In this document: piece after piece, positions 37,083-47,436 of the stretch
Layout of the letters: each line of letters starts with the position of its first letter
Position numbering within the stretch: the stretch's first letter is position 1
Assembly (NCBI GenBank): GCA_963779325.1
Contig: CAVZXS010000009.1
Coordinates: forward strand, 109,221-173,220
DNA: 64,000 nt
Source: CAVZXS01 sp963779325
GTDB lineage: Bacteria > Bacteroidota > Bacteroidia > Chitinophagales > Chitinophagaceae
Direction of reading: 5' to 3'
Program-made: the position numbers and the translations under genes
The notes under the pieces: generated by a model
What the model was told of the DNA's origin: nothing
What the model saw: the letters and a program-made list of their open reading frames with translations, nothing else
Database searches by the model: none

Positions 37083-37932
37083 ATTTTTCCGCTCCCGGTA
37101 ATCTTTTGATGCTATCTGTAAACAGCAGCGCTATATCAGTCTTTAATTTTTTAATCAATAATTGTTTCATAGTTACTTTCTCTTTTATCCATGTCTTTTT
37201 TATACTTGTCAACAGTTCACGGTTGTATGCATTCAAACTATTTATCCAATACGATTTTAATAAAGCAATAGCCGTACACTTATCCTGGAAGTCGCCAAGT
37301 TCATTGAGCAATTGATCAAAATATTTTTCATCTTTCCATTTATTCACCGGCGAAACATCAGCTCCTGAAGTTTTATAGATTTTCAAATTATAAAATATAT
37401 CCTTTAGGTTTTTACGAACGGTATGAATATTATCATCGCTAAAATGGTTCGATGCGATAATGCAGGTACTATTCGCCTGTTTCTTTTTTATAAATGAGTT
37501 AAATTGTAAATCGGAATATTCGTCCGGAACAGCTGCATCTGTTTTCTTTTTGCTTTCCGCTACCGCGTTTTCTGAAATAATATCCGGCAGTTCGGGTTTT
37601 AGTTTATCAATTTCTTTTTGCAATAAATTAAGATAAGCCCGGGGCGGTTTCTGTTCCATTTTCGCGGCTTCTGTTATTCGCTGTTGTTGCAATTGCAAAT
37701 CGCGGATAGACCCGGAAATATTGTAAGCCTTTTTTAATTTCTTCAAAATTTTTATTTCGCCTGTGCTGCTATCTCCCTGCGACAACATTCTAAAAAAAGC
37801 CCGCAGCTTTTTATACTCTACCCTGAACAGATGTATTGCTTCCGGATCAAAACCGGTCGCTACACTTTCGATATGCTGTTTTAATTTTCGATAGCGACTG
37901 TTGGTTATATTTTTTATTTGCGCCCGGTCCAT
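37069..37932 (-). CDS. CHAD domain protein
   Basis: The 287-residue helical protein has the CHAD signature: HLFRVEYKKLRAFFRML, with conserved His and basic residues, and a second HTVRKNLKDIFYNL repeat. CHAD domains bind polyphosphate through basic surface residues. There is no CYTH domain here, so it is a stand-alone form. It is followed, 8 bases upstream in sequence, by a PfkB kinase gene in the same orientation, probably in one operon. Confidence 0.82.
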   Translation of the reverse strand: MDRAQIKNITNSRYRKLKQHIESVATGFDPEAIHLFRVEYKKLRAFFRMLSQGDSSTGEIKILKKLKKAYNISGSIRDLQLQQQRITEAAKMEQKPPRAYLNLLQKEIDKLKPELPDIISENAVAESKKKTDAAVPDEYSDLQFNSFIKKKQANSTCIIASNHFSDDNIHTVRKNLKDIFYNLKIYKTSGADVSPVNKWKDEKYFDQLLNELGDFQDKCTAIALLKSYWINSLNAYNRELLTSIKKTWIKEKVTMKQLLIKKLKTDIALLFTDSIKRLPGAEKSKIV

Positions 37933-37940
37933 AAGAAATA

Positions 37941-38888
37941 CTATGAAAAATTAATTCTCTTATCCCTACTTATTAAAGAATATAATTTATCCGCATCATC
38001 CTTTTTGCATAATTCCGTTCCCGGTTTCATGGTGGCAGCGGTACCGCAGGCCACTCCGTATTGCACAGCTTCAGTAATGCTGTGGCCCTGCGACAAATAA
38101 AGAACTATACCGGCTACCATGCTGTCACCCGCGCCAACCGTGCTTTTCCTTTCAACGGAAGGAGGAGTAATCATTACACTGCCGTCTTTTGTTACAAGCA
38201 TAGCGCCGGCAGCACCCATCGATACTACCATTACTTCGCATTTTCCATTGGCAATAATACTTGCCGCAACTTCTTTTACTTCCTCAGGCAGCAATTCCTT
38301 TTTACCTGCCAGCGAACTCAATTCGCCGAGGTTGGGCTTTAGTAAATAAACGCCTTCGTCAACTGCCGGCTTTAGTGCCCCGCCTGATGTATCAACAATA
38401 AATTTCGCATTGTTGTTTTTTGCAATTTTTGCTAACTGTGCATAGATATTCAGCGGAACACCGGGCGGTAAACTGCCGCTTGCAATAATAAATTCCGCAT
38501 CGTTTATCGTTTCTGCCGCTTTCAAAATTTGTTTCCATTCGCTTTCGCTTAATTCAGTACCGGGCATACCGAAGCGATATTGATTATTGGATGATTCATC
38601 TAATACAATAATATTTTCTCTTGTTTCAGTGGCGGTTTCAATGATAACGGCAGGTACATTTTCTTTTTCTATTAAATGATTAAAGAATTTTCCTGTATAG
38701 CCGCCCGAAGGAAATATGGCGGTGGCATCTCCACCCAATTTTTTTATGGCCCTTGCTACATTGATACCACCGCCACCGGGCTCCAATTTTGGCGCACTGC
38801 ATTTTAATTTTTTTTCAGCAACCAATGCCGGTACCGATGTGCCTTTATCAATACAGGGGCTAAAAGTAATGGTTACGATTTTACGCAT
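37941..38888 (-). CDS. pfkB: PfkB-family 1-phosphofructokinase/hexose kinase
   Basis: The 315-residue sugar kinase has the N-terminal GGGINVARAIKKLGG signature and the C-terminal VGAGDSMVAG with the catalytic Asp. It fits the 1-phosphofructokinase/6-phosphofructokinase II/tagatose-6-phosphate kinase group. The precise sugar phosphate is unknown. It lies upstream of the CHAD gene with an 8-base gap. Confidence 0.87.
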   Translation of the reverse strand: MRKIVTITFSPCIDKGTSVPALVAEKKLKCSAPKLEPGGGGINVARAIKKLGGDATAIFPSGGYTGKFFNHLIEKENVPAVIIETATETRENIIVLDESSNNQYRFGMPGTELSESEWKQILKAAETINDAEFIIASGSLPPGVPLNIYAQLAKIAKNNNAKFIVDTSGGALKPAVDEGVYLLKPNLGELSSLAGKKELLPEEVKEVAASIIANGKCEVMVVSMGAAGAMLVTKDGSVMITPPSVERKSTVGAGDSMVAGIVLYLSQGHSITEAVQYGVACGTAATMKPGTELCKKDDADKLYSLISRDKRINFS

Positions 38889-39038
38889 ATAATTGTTTGT
38901 GCAAATGAAATCTTATTGCCGGCGGCTGCCAATACAAAACCGCTCTTCAAATCATTTAGAAATTTCGACGGCAATCAATCAACTTGTGCATTGCCTGCCT
39001 GACAACCGGTTTTACATAAACCCACTGTAGTATAAAAT

Positions 39039-41492
39039 TTAGAATCCTTTCTTCTCTTCCTTCTTCTCTTCTTTCTTCTCCGCATGCTTCACATATTTTT
39101 CTAACCACATAAACTGTTCATTAAGCATGTGCAAAATATTTTCACGGCCTTGATAACCGTGACTTTCGTACGGCAGGCTGATATATTTTACCGTGCCGCC
39201 GTTTCCCTTTACAGCGTTAAACATTCTTTCACTTTGAATGGGGAAAGTGCCTGTATTATTATCCATTTCTCCGTGTACCAGCAAGATGGGTGTTTTTATT
39301 TTATCCGCATTGCTGAACGGGCTCATGGCACTGTATAAATCAGGCGCCTGCCAGTATGTTCTGTCTTCATTCTGAAAACCAAATGGTGTAAGCGAACGGT
39401 TATATGCGCCGCTTCTTGCAATACCGGCTTTAAAAAGTTTGGTATGCGCCAATAAATTGGCCGTCATAAAAGCGCCGTAGCTGTGTCCGCCTGCTGCCAC
39501 CCTGTTTTTATCACCCACACCCATTGAGTCAAGTATGTTGACAGCCGCTTCGGCATTCATAGTAAGTTGTTCTATAAAATTATCATTTGGTTTTTTGTCT
39601 TTGTCGGTAGCTACAACAGGCATCTCCGCATTGTTAAGCACCGCATATCCTTGTGTAACATAAAAAATAGCGGAGCCCCAGTTAAGCAATGTGAATCGAT
39701 GTTCACTTCCTCTTATCTGCGCTGCATCGGCGGCAGAATTAAATTCGGCGGGGTAAGCCCAAATGAAAACAGGCAATTTGCCGTCTTTAGTTTTATTATA
39801 TCCTTTGGGTAAATACAAATCGCCGGTAAGGTCTACACCATCTGCTCTTTTATACTTTATTTTTTCTTTAGTTACACCTTCCAGTTGCGGATAAGGATTG
39901 GTAAACCGGGTAACCTGCCTGTCGGCAATTTTCGCCCTTAAATTTTTTATCCAAAAATTCGGCACTTCTTTTTCGCTTTCTTTTCTTGTCAGCAATTCTA
40001 ATTTATCAGGGTTCAGCACTTTTACAATACTTTCAAAATAACCTTCGGGGCTGCGCCAAATGATATCTGTTTTTTTAGCAGCAATATCAAACGTAGCCAA
40101 AAAAGGAAGATCACCTTTTGGTGAACTGCCGGTTGTATTATTCATTAATAGTTTGCCGCCGTTATCAATCAGCTTCACCACATCACGCCCCCACTGATTT
40201 TTTTCCGTAACGGGGTTGCCCGGATTAGCATACGCATCGGTAGTATTTCTCTCCATCAGTTTTACTATAGCACCTGTAGAAGGATTGTAGAGATTGGTTT
40301 GCATTTTTTGTTTCCCTGTAAGACCTTCATAGACTAATGCAAAAACAGCATTGCCCCATGCCACACCCCGGTAACGCATAGCTGTTTTAAAAAGTTCCTT
40401 AGGCTCGGTATTATACGGTGCGGACAAAGCATATACAGCATCATGAAAATCTACATCCTTTTTTATAAACCCGCTGTCGAGCGGCATGCACCAGGTTACG
40501 GTGGCAGGTTCATCATCTCTCCAGTCGAAACCGCGGGGTACCGACTGTACATTATCATTGCCGCTTGGCGCCGTTTCAGCAGAAGGCAGAACGGCTAATT
40601 GTTTTACAAGCTTTCCGTTCATATCGGCAATAAATACAGTGGAAGGAAATCCGCCGGCAGGTACGGTGTAAGAAAAAGGTTTCTTTAAAGTACGCACCAG
40701 TATATATTTTTTATCGGGCGAAATATTAATGCTGTTGTAGATGGCAGGTGAACCGATTTTTGTTTCGACGCCGGTTACATTTTTTACCAATTGGGTGGTG
40801 GCATAAAATTCAAACAGTGCTTCATCATACGGACTCTTTATCAAATCCTGGAAAGTAGGACGGGGAGACGCCTTGCCGTAATTTTCTTGTGTAGTTGGTC
40901 CTGCGGGTACCGCCGGTCTTGCAGGAGCAGCATTGGCAAGTTTTACAACGGTTCTGTACAGCAGCGTACCGTTATCATACCATTGATAAGTTCCGGTAAT
41001 TACATTCAATGCCGTCTTATTTATTTTCATCGCTTTTTGCGTAAGCACGTCAATTATATATAAATCAACGCGGCTGCCGGTGGTTTGTGTAAAAGCAATT
41101 TTTTTATTGTCGGGACTCCACGAAATACTTCCGGCATACAATGGAGAAGGCAGACCCGCAATAGTAAAATCTTTGCCCGAGGCAATATTTCTTAATGTAA
41201 GATTATTAATAAAATTCTGACGGCTCGGTGCAAAGTTGGCCGGGTTGATACGCAGACCGGCAATTTTTAATTCGGGCCGGGCCAGTTCTTCCACCGACGG
41301 ATAAGTACCCGATTCAGTAAACAGCATCCATTCGCCTTTATCATCAGCGCTTACGCCGGGCGTTGGTTTTGCCAGCAGCATATCAGCAATATCCTTCGGC
41401 GGTTTTGTATAACCGCCATCCTGCGCGGTAAGTGTAAAGCGGAAAAGAAAAAAAAATACAGTAAGAAAAAGTTGAAATTGTTTGTTTGCCAT
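39039..41492 (-). CDS. secreted S9 prolyl-oligopeptidase-family peptidase
   Basis: The 817-residue protein has a signal peptide (FLTVFFFLFRFTLTAQ), an N-terminal beta-propeller-like part and a C-terminal alpha/beta-hydrolase domain. The nucleophile lies in GGHSYGAF, the Asp is in HGEMDNNTG and the His in YESHGY. The length and motifs resemble the glutamyl endopeptidase (S9D) group. The C-terminal tail is a low-complexity Lys/Glu run (EKKEEKKEEKK). It is probably periplasmic and degrades peptides. Confidence 0.88.
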   Translation of the reverse strand: MANKQFQLFLTVFFFLFRFTLTAQDGGYTKPPKDIADMLLAKPTPGVSADDKGEWMLFTESGTYPSVEELARPELKIAGLRINPANFAPSRQNFINNLTLRNIASGKDFTIAGLPSPLYAGSISWSPDNKKIAFTQTTGSRVDLYIIDVLTQKAMKINKTALNVITGTYQWYDNGTLLYRTVVKLANAAPARPAVPAGPTTQENYGKASPRPTFQDLIKSPYDEALFEFYATTQLVKNVTGVETKIGSPAIYNSINISPDKKYILVRTLKKPFSYTVPAGGFPSTVFIADMNGKLVKQLAVLPSAETAPSGNDNVQSVPRGFDWRDDEPATVTWCMPLDSGFIKKDVDFHDAVYALSAPYNTEPKELFKTAMRYRGVAWGNAVFALVYEGLTGKQKMQTNLYNPSTGAIVKLMERNTTDAYANPGNPVTEKNQWGRDVVKLIDNGGKLLMNNTTGSSPKGDLPFLATFDIAAKKTDIIWRSPEGYFESIVKVLNPDKLELLTRKESEKEVPNFWIKNLRAKIADRQVTRFTNPYPQLEGVTKEKIKYKRADGVDLTGDLYLPKGYNKTKDGKLPVFIWAYPAEFNSAADAAQIRGSEHRFTLLNWGSAIFYVTQGYAVLNNAEMPVVATDKDKKPNDNFIEQLTMNAEAAVNILDSMGVGDKNRVAAGGHSYGAFMTANLLAHTKLFKAGIARSGAYNRSLTPFGFQNEDRTYWQAPDLYSAMSPFSNADKIKTPILLVHGEMDNNTGTFPIQSERMFNAVKGNGGTVKYISLPYESHGYQGRENILHMLNEQFMWLEKYVKHAEKKEEKKEEKKGF

Positions 41493-41901
41493 AATAGAAA
41501 TTTAATCCTTCAAGTTAAGCAAGAACCGGCAATTGAAAAAACTTTTAGGGTCTTAAAGATGTGATGCCCGGCGGACTCTGCGAGCACCGAGCAAAGAAAC
41601 AGGATTAAGTAAATGATCCTTTTATTACGGCCTTTATACTTAGGGCAATGTATCAATAAACACATTAACCGCCTGAACGGAACGGGCAGGGGCGTTGCAA
41701 TTTATCAGTTGATCTTTAACTTAATCACATTGAGCTGTCGGTCATCAGTTCCGTTTATGATTTCTGTCATTTTTTAGTATGACCGGCCCGGCTATTTTTA
41801 AACCAAAAATAGCTGCAAATAACATTCTTACAGAAAGAGCCGGTACAATAAGTACGCAACATCAAATTTTAAAACAGCACTAATAAATCTTCAGTAGCGG
41901 A
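41493..41901. repeat. intergenic with fragment of the 25-27 kb repeat
   Basis: No gene is seen. The segment around 41697-41735 (CAATTTATCAGTTGATCTTTAACTTAAT, in part) is nearly identical to 27246-27282 of the large repeat array, followed by CACATTGAGC. It is a third dispersed fragment. Confidence 0.6.
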
Positions 41902-44412
41902 ATGTCAGGAAAGATAATTCACTTAGGCGACATACAGGGGTTATCTGCTCCGGAAGTTCCTGCATTGCAGCAGCGATACGGAAAAAATATTTTTCAGGCC
42001 CGTTCTTCGCGCCGCTTCATTCATATTGTTAGGGATATTGTAAAGGAGCCTATGTTTGTTTTATTAGTTATAGCCTGCTCGCTGTATTTTATTTTAGGTG
42101 AAGTGAGTGAAGGCATCATGATGGGGGTAGCCATGATTATTGTCGCGGCTATTTCATTATATCAAGAAGTAAAGAGCAGCAACGCGGTAAAAGCATTAGA
42201 ACAATTTGCAGAGCCGAAAGTAACCGTGGTAAGAGACGGCGCGGCAATAATTATTGCAGCGGAAGAATTGGTACCCGGTGATATAATGTTATTGGAAGAG
42301 GGTATGAATATTCCCGCTGACGCCGTTATTTTACAGGAGAATGATTTTACCGTAAATGAATCTATCATCACCGGCGAATCATTGCCCGCTGATAAACATG
42401 AAACCGAAGGATTTAATGTATTATACCTGGGCACTACTATTAACAGCGGTAAATGTATTGCACGGGTTACTGCCACGGGCAATAGTACGGTGCTGGGCAA
42501 ATTGGGTAAAGCCGTAGGCGGATATCAACCGCCTAAAACACTGCTGCAATTGCAAATAAATAAATTTATACGTCGCCTGGCGTTATTCGGATTGCTTGGT
42601 TTTTTAATTATCTTTTTTGTTAACTACCTGCATCATCGCGAATGGGCCACCGCCTTATTATTTGCTTTGACATTAGCCATGTCGGCCGTACCCGAAGAAA
42701 TACCCGTTGCGTTTTCTTCTTTTATGGCATTGGGCGCTTATAAAATGAGCCGGCTGGGTATCATTTCACGTCAACCACAGATAGTAGAAAATTTAGGCGC
42801 TGTAAGTGTAATATGCCTGGATAAAACGGGTACCATTACCGAAAACAAAATGCAGGTAAAAACTATTTATGATTATAGCGCCGATACAGTAATTGAGTTA
42901 GGTGAAAATTCAAAGTTGCGGAATGAAAATATAATACTGTATGGTGTGCTTGCCGGTGAACAGAATCCATTTGATGCAATGGAAAAAGCAATTTGGGAGG
43001 CTTATCGCTTACATACAGCCGGCACATCGCATCAGCAATTTAAAATGATTTACGAATACCCGCTGGAGGGGCACCCGCCCATGATGACACATATATATGA
43101 AAAGGACAATACAAAATTGGCGGCGGCAAAAGGAGCGGCGGAGCGTATTCTGGATAGTTGCAACTTAAATGAGACCGATAAAAAGAAAATTACGCAGCAT
43201 GTCCAATCCCTTGCATCAAAGGGTTACCGTGTTATAGGTGTGGCGCGGGCCGCACATGCCGCCGATGCTGAATTGCCGGCACGGCAAGATTATTTTAATT
43301 GGCAGTTCGAAGGACTATTGGCATTGTATGATCCGCCAAAGAAAAATATCGCGGATGTTTTAAAAAAATTTTATGATGCAAAAATTGATGTAAAACTCAT
43401 CACCGGTGATTATCCTGAAACAGCTATGAATATTGCGGGGCAGGTGGGTATAGTAAATCATCTTAAATATATTACCGGCGACCGGGTGGTGGAAATGAAG
43501 GAAGATGAATTAATACAAACTGTAAAAACCACCTCCGTCTTTGCCCGTATGTTTCCCGATGCTAAATTAAAAGTGATTGATGCGTTGAAAACAAGCGGAG
43601 AAATTGTAGCTATGACGGGCGATGGTGTAAATGACGGGCCCGCACTCAAGGCGGCGAATATTGGTATAGCTATGGGGCAAAAAGGAACGGAGATTGCACG
43701 GCAGGCTTCAGATTTAATTCTTACCGATGATAATTTAGAAAGAATGGTAACGGCCATTACCGAAGGAAGAAAAATTTTCGGCAACCTGAAAAAAGCGTTT
43801 CGGTATATTATTTCCATTCATATCCCTATTATTTTAATAGCGTCTTTACCCGTGCTGTTCGGGTGGATATATCCGAATATCTTTACACCGATTCATATTA
43901 TTTTTTTAGAGTTGATTATGGGCCCTACCTGTTCTATATTTTTTGAAAGAGAGCCGGTGGAAGAAAGTATCATGCTGCAACCCCCCCGCGAAAGAAACAG
44001 GGGATTGTTTACCAAAGAAGAATTACTTATCAGCGTTGTACAGGGAATTATTATTGCTGCGGGGGCTATGATTTTGTATTATTATTTTATGGAAAACGGT
44101 ACGGAGCTTAAACAAGTAAGAAATATAGTTTTTACCACACTCATACTAAGCAATATATTTCTCACGTTTGCCAACCGTTCTTTTACTAAAACTATTTTTT
44201 ATACTATTCGTTATAAAAATAACCTGGCGCCGGCCATTATTATTATTTCAGCCGGCTTCTTAGCGGCTATACATTTTATACCGGGCATTCGCAACCTCTT
44301 TCAGGTGGCGGTTATAAGTCCCGGTCAGTTTTGGCTCTGCGCCGGCGTTGCCTTTGCAAGTGTAATGTGGTTTGAAGTATATAAAATTGATTTATTGAAA
44401 CTGAAAATTTAA
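41902..44412 (+). CDS. P-type cation-transporting ATPase
   Basis: The 836-residue P-type ATPase has the phosphorylation motif DKTGTIT, the TGE actuator loop (ITGESLPAD) and the hinge GDGVNDGPALKAA. Helix 4 contains VPEEIPVAF, the PEE-type ion site of the P2 (Ca2+/H+-type) ATPases rather than the CPC of heavy-metal pumps. There is no N-terminal metal-binding domain. The ion is likely Ca2+ or another hard cation. The histidine kinase gene follows after 41 bases. Confidence 0.88.
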   Translation: MSGKIIHLGDIQGLSAPEVPALQQRYGKNIFQARSSRRFIHIVRDIVKEPMFVLLVIACSLYFILGEVSEGIMMGVAMIIVAAISLYQEVKSSNAVKALEQFAEPKVTVVRDGAAIIIAAEELVPGDIMLLEEGMNIPADAVILQENDFTVNESIITGESLPADKHETEGFNVLYLGTTINSGKCIARVTATGNSTVLGKLGKAVGGYQPPKTLLQLQINKFIRRLALFGLLGFLIIFFVNYLHHREWATALLFALTLAMSAVPEEIPVAFSSFMALGAYKMSRLGIISRQPQIVENLGAVSVICLDKTGTITENKMQVKTIYDYSADTVIELGENSKLRNENIILYGVLAGEQNPFDAMEKAIWEAYRLHTAGTSHQQFKMIYEYPLEGHPPMMTHIYEKDNTKLAAAKGAAERILDSCNLNETDKKKITQHVQSLASKGYRVIGVARAAHAADAELPARQDYFNWQFEGLLALYDPPKKNIADVLKKFYDAKIDVKLITGDYPETAMNIAGQVGIVNHLKYITGDRVVEMKEDELIQTVKTTSVFARMFPDAKLKVIDALKTSGEIVAMTGDGVNDGPALKAANIGIAMGQKGTEIARQASDLILTDDNLERMVTAITEGRKIFGNLKKAFRYIISIHIPIILIASLPVLFGWIYPNIFTPIHIIFLELIMGPTCSIFFEREPVEESIMLQPPRERNRGLFTKEELLISVVQGIIIAAGAMILYYYFMENGTELKQVRNIVFTTLILSNIFLTFANRSFTKTIFYTIRYKNNLAPAIIIISAGFLAAIHFIPGIRNLFQVAVISPGQFWLCAGVAFASVMWFEVYKIDLLKLKI

Positions 44413-44453
44413 TTTATTGAACTCTTGTAACTTATTTGTAATTAAATTTACAT

Positions 44454-46094
44454 ATGCAGTCGCCTTCTCCAAATATGCTCAACGATACTCACCGCTTTGA
44501 AGCGCTGTTTAACCACGCCACCATGGGCATCGTGGTGGTAAACAGTAAAAGTATAATTCAATCGGTAAACCCTTTTGCATTAAAATTATTTGGCTATAAC
44601 ATCGATGAAGTAATTGGCAAACCAATTGAAGTACTCATTCCGAAGCGATATCATCACAAACATGTCGATCACAGAGACGCTTATACAAAAAACCCCAAGA
44701 GCCGGCCAATGGGCGTGGGGCTCGATTTATTTGCCGTAAAAAATGACGGTACCGAATTCCCGGTGGAAGTAAGTTTGGGTAATTATGAAAATAACGGCGA
44801 CAAGAGTGTAATCGCTTTTATCAGTGATATATCAATAAGAAAAAAAGCAGAGACGGAAATTGTAAAACTGAATGATGAACTGGAAGCTACAGTAGAGCAA
44901 CGTACCCGTGACCTGAGGGAAACAATGGAGCAATTAGAAATATCAAAAGACAGGTTAGAAGATGCGCTGTCATTTCAAAAAGCTATTCTTGCCAATGCAG
45001 GAGCCATGATCATCGGTACGGACGAAGAAGGTATTATTAAAACCTTTAATCCTGAAGCTGAAAGGGAGTTGGGCTATTTCGCCGCTGAATTGATAGATAA
45101 ACACAGGCCCTTATTTTTTCATGATAAAGATGAGGTAAGCCATAGGGCAAAAGAACTTTCGGAAGAATTAAAAAAGAATGTTTCGGCCGACATGGAAGTT
45201 TTTTTTGCCAAAGCCCGGTTGGGTCAGCACAACGAGTATGAATGGACTTATATTAATAAGAACGGATTAAGATTCCCGGTACTGCTCAATGTAACCGCCA
45301 TGAAAGATGATGAAAATAATGTTATCGGGTTTCTCGGTGTCGCACTTAATATTTCTGAAAGTAAAAAAACCGAACAGGAATTGCAGGTAGCGCTTGAAAA
45401 AGAAAAAGAACTCGGCGAACTGAAATCAAGATTTGTTTCGATGGCCTCGCATGAGTTCAGAACACCGCTCAGCACCGTGCTTTCCTCTTCTTATTTAATA
45501 GAAAAATATACAAGCGCTGAAGACCAGCCAAAAAGAGAAAAACATTTGCAGCGCATCGTTTCTTCGGTGAATATGCTTACCGATATTTTAAATGACTTTT
45601 TGAGCCTGGGAAAAATTGAAGAAGGAAAAATACAGGTACGGTTTACAAAATTTAACATACAGGAATTGGTAATGGCTATAGCCGGCGAAATAAAAAACAA
45701 TCTTAAAAAACAGCAAAAAATAAAATATCATCACGAAGGTGATACCGAAGTGTACCTGGATGCATCCTTGTTGAAGCATATTGTCATGAATTTAATTTCC
45801 AATGCGGGTAAATTTTCTGAAGAAGGCTCCCCGGTTGAAATAAAAACCGCCGTTAAAAAAGACCGGGTTATTCTTTCTGTAAAAGATCACGGTATCGGAA
45901 TTTCCAAAGAAGATCAAAAACATTTGATGGAACGTTTTTTTCGCGGCGCCAATGCGGGCAATATACAAGGTACGGGATTGGGCCTGCATATCGTTTCAAA
46001 ATACGCCGAGCTGATGCATGGCGTGGTGGAATGTAAAAGCGAATTGGAAAAAGGAACGGAATTTATTATAACCTTTACTAAAAATACAAACTGA
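44454..46094 (+). CDS. PAS-PAS sensor histidine kinase
   Basis: The 546-residue protein has two PAS domains (about 12-130 and 175-300) joined by a coiled coil (140-175). A HisKA domain follows with the phospho-acceptor H333 in MASHEFRTPLS, then a HATPase domain (NLISNAGKFS, KDHGIGIS, GTGLGLHIV). There is no membrane helix, so it senses a cytoplasmic signal. Only one base separates it from the response regulator gene, so the two form a two-component pair. Confidence 0.9.
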   Translation: MQSPSPNMLNDTHRFEALFNHATMGIVVVNSKSIIQSVNPFALKLFGYNIDEVIGKPIEVLIPKRYHHKHVDHRDAYTKNPKSRPMGVGLDLFAVKNDGTEFPVEVSLGNYENNGDKSVIAFISDISIRKKAETEIVKLNDELEATVEQRTRDLRETMEQLEISKDRLEDALSFQKAILANAGAMIIGTDEEGIIKTFNPEAERELGYFAAELIDKHRPLFFHDKDEVSHRAKELSEELKKNVSADMEVFFAKARLGQHNEYEWTYINKNGLRFPVLLNVTAMKDDENNVIGFLGVALNISESKKTEQELQVALEKEKELGELKSRFVSMASHEFRTPLSTVLSSSYLIEKYTSAEDQPKREKHLQRIVSSVNMLTDILNDFLSLGKIEEGKIQVRFTKFNIQELVMAIAGEIKNNLKKQQKIKYHHEGDTEVYLDASLLKHIVMNLISNAGKFSEEGSPVEIKTAVKKDRVILSVKDHGIGISKEDQKHLMERFFRGANAGNIQGTGLGLHIVSKYAELMHGVVECKSELEKGTEFIITFTKNTN

Positions 46095-46095
46095 T

Positions 46096-47154
46096 ATGAA
46101 AAAGATTTTGCTGATAGAAGACAATGACGATATTCGTAATAACACGGCGGAAATACTTGAACTTTCTAACTATAAAGTTATTGTGGCTGAGAATGGTAAG
46201 ACAGGCGTGGAGAAAGCGATGGAGCATAAGCCCGATTTAATTATTTGCGATATTATGATGCCTGTACTGGATGGCTATGGCGTATTGCACGCCGTACATA
46301 AAAACGAAGCCATAAAAAATACACCCTTTATTTTTTTAACCGCTAAAACGGAGCGAAGCGATTTTAGGAAAGGCATGGAACTGGGCGCTGATGATTACAT
46401 AACCAAACCTTTTAATGCAACGGAACTGCTGAACGCGGTAGACAGCCGTTTAAAAAAATTGGATTTACTGAAAAAGGATTTCACGCCGGGTATCGAGGGC
46501 TTGGAACATTTAATGGAAGCTTCCTTTGGTAAAAATGTACTGCAATCGCTTACCGAGGATCGCAATATTAATAAATATAAAAAGAAGCAAAATATTTACT
46601 CGGAGGGTAACCACCCCAACAGGTTGTATTATGTTCTCAAAGGAAAAGTAAAAACGTACAAAACCAATGAGGACGGTAAAGAATTGGTTACGGAACTTTT
46701 CAGTCCCGGCGATTTTTTGGGGTATATCGCTTTGCTGGAAGGAGCGGTGTACAGAGATACGGCCGAAGCCCTGGAAGAAACCGAACTGGCTGTAATACCC
46801 AAGGAAGATTTTGAAGAGCTGATTAATAACAATAAAGAAGTAGCGCAGAAATTTATAAAACTGCTGGCAAAAAATATTTCGGTCAAAGAAAACCAATTGC
46901 TGGGTCTCGCTTATAATTCGCTGCGCAAAAAAGTAGCGGAGGCGCTGATACTGCTGCAAAATAAATATCAACCGGCGAAGGGCGAAAATTTCGCCATTGA
47001 CATTAGCCGCGAAAGCTTAGCAACCATTGCGGGTACCGCTACCGAATCTTTAATAAGAACACTCAGCGACTTTCGCAGCGAAAAACTGATTGATATAAAA
47101 GAAGGCAGTATCACCATTATTAATCAAAAAAAATTGGAACACCTGCTTAATTAA
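46096..47154 (+). CDS. response regulator with Crp/Fnr output domain
   Basis: The 352-residue protein has a receiver domain (residues 1-125) with phospho-acceptor D52 in IICDIMMP and the conserved K in TKPF. A cyclic-nucleotide-binding-like domain (about 160-270) and a Crp-type winged helix (about 290-345, SRESLATIAGTATESLIRTLSDF) follow. This REC-Crp fusion combines phosphorylation and possible ligand input in one DNA-binding regulator. The kinase partner precedes it. Confidence 0.9.
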   Translation: MKKILLIEDNDDIRNNTAEILELSNYKVIVAENGKTGVEKAMEHKPDLIICDIMMPVLDGYGVLHAVHKNEAIKNTPFIFLTAKTERSDFRKGMELGADDYITKPFNATELLNAVDSRLKKLDLLKKDFTPGIEGLEHLMEASFGKNVLQSLTEDRNINKYKKKQNIYSEGNHPNRLYYVLKGKVKTYKTNEDGKELVTELFSPGDFLGYIALLEGAVYRDTAEALEETELAVIPKEDFEELINNNKEVAQKFIKLLAKNISVKENQLLGLAYNSLRKKVAEALILLQNKYQPAKGENFAIDISRESLATIAGTATESLIRTLSDFRSEKLIDIKEGSITIINQKKLEHLLN

Positions 47155-47158
47155 AAAA

Positions 47159-47191
47159 ACGTTTAGCATGATTTGCATTACGCTAAACGTT
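47159..47191 (+). terminator. hairpin after the two-component operon
   Basis: AACGTTTAGC (47159-47168) and GCTAAACGTT (47182-47191) form a perfect 10-bp stem 5 bases beyond the stop codon. No strong T-run follows in the forward direction, but the preceding A-run makes it a good terminator for the convergent gene. Confidence 0.6.
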
Positions 47192-47215
47192 GCCGGCTGC
47201 CCGCATTCATTATTA

Positions 47216-47413
47216 TTAATGCGCTTTTATATTTGTTTTGCAGGTGTTAATGCCGAACAAGCTGTAGATGGGGCAAAAACCTGTAAAAGCGGTAACAAAG
47301 GGTACAATAGCTACCAAGCCCCATAGTGATTGGTAATAAATACCTGCAATAGCGATAACGACGCCTAATATGATGCGGAGGCTTTTGTCTGTTTTACCTA
47401 CATTCGTTTTCAT
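47216..47413 (-). CDS. YgaP-like transmembrane protein (DUF2892)
   Basis: The 65-residue protein has two membrane helices (IILGVVIAIAGIYY and LVAIVPFVTAFTGF) with the family ending GFCPIYSLFGINTC. The inner-membrane DUF2892 domain is often attached to rhodanese; here it stands alone. The role is unknown. Confidence 0.85.
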   Translation of the reverse strand: MKTNVGKTDKSLRIILGVVIAIAGIYYQSLWGLVAIVPFVTAFTGFCPIYSLFGINTCKTNIKAH

Positions 47414-47436
47414 AATTTTTTATTTATTATTTTTTT

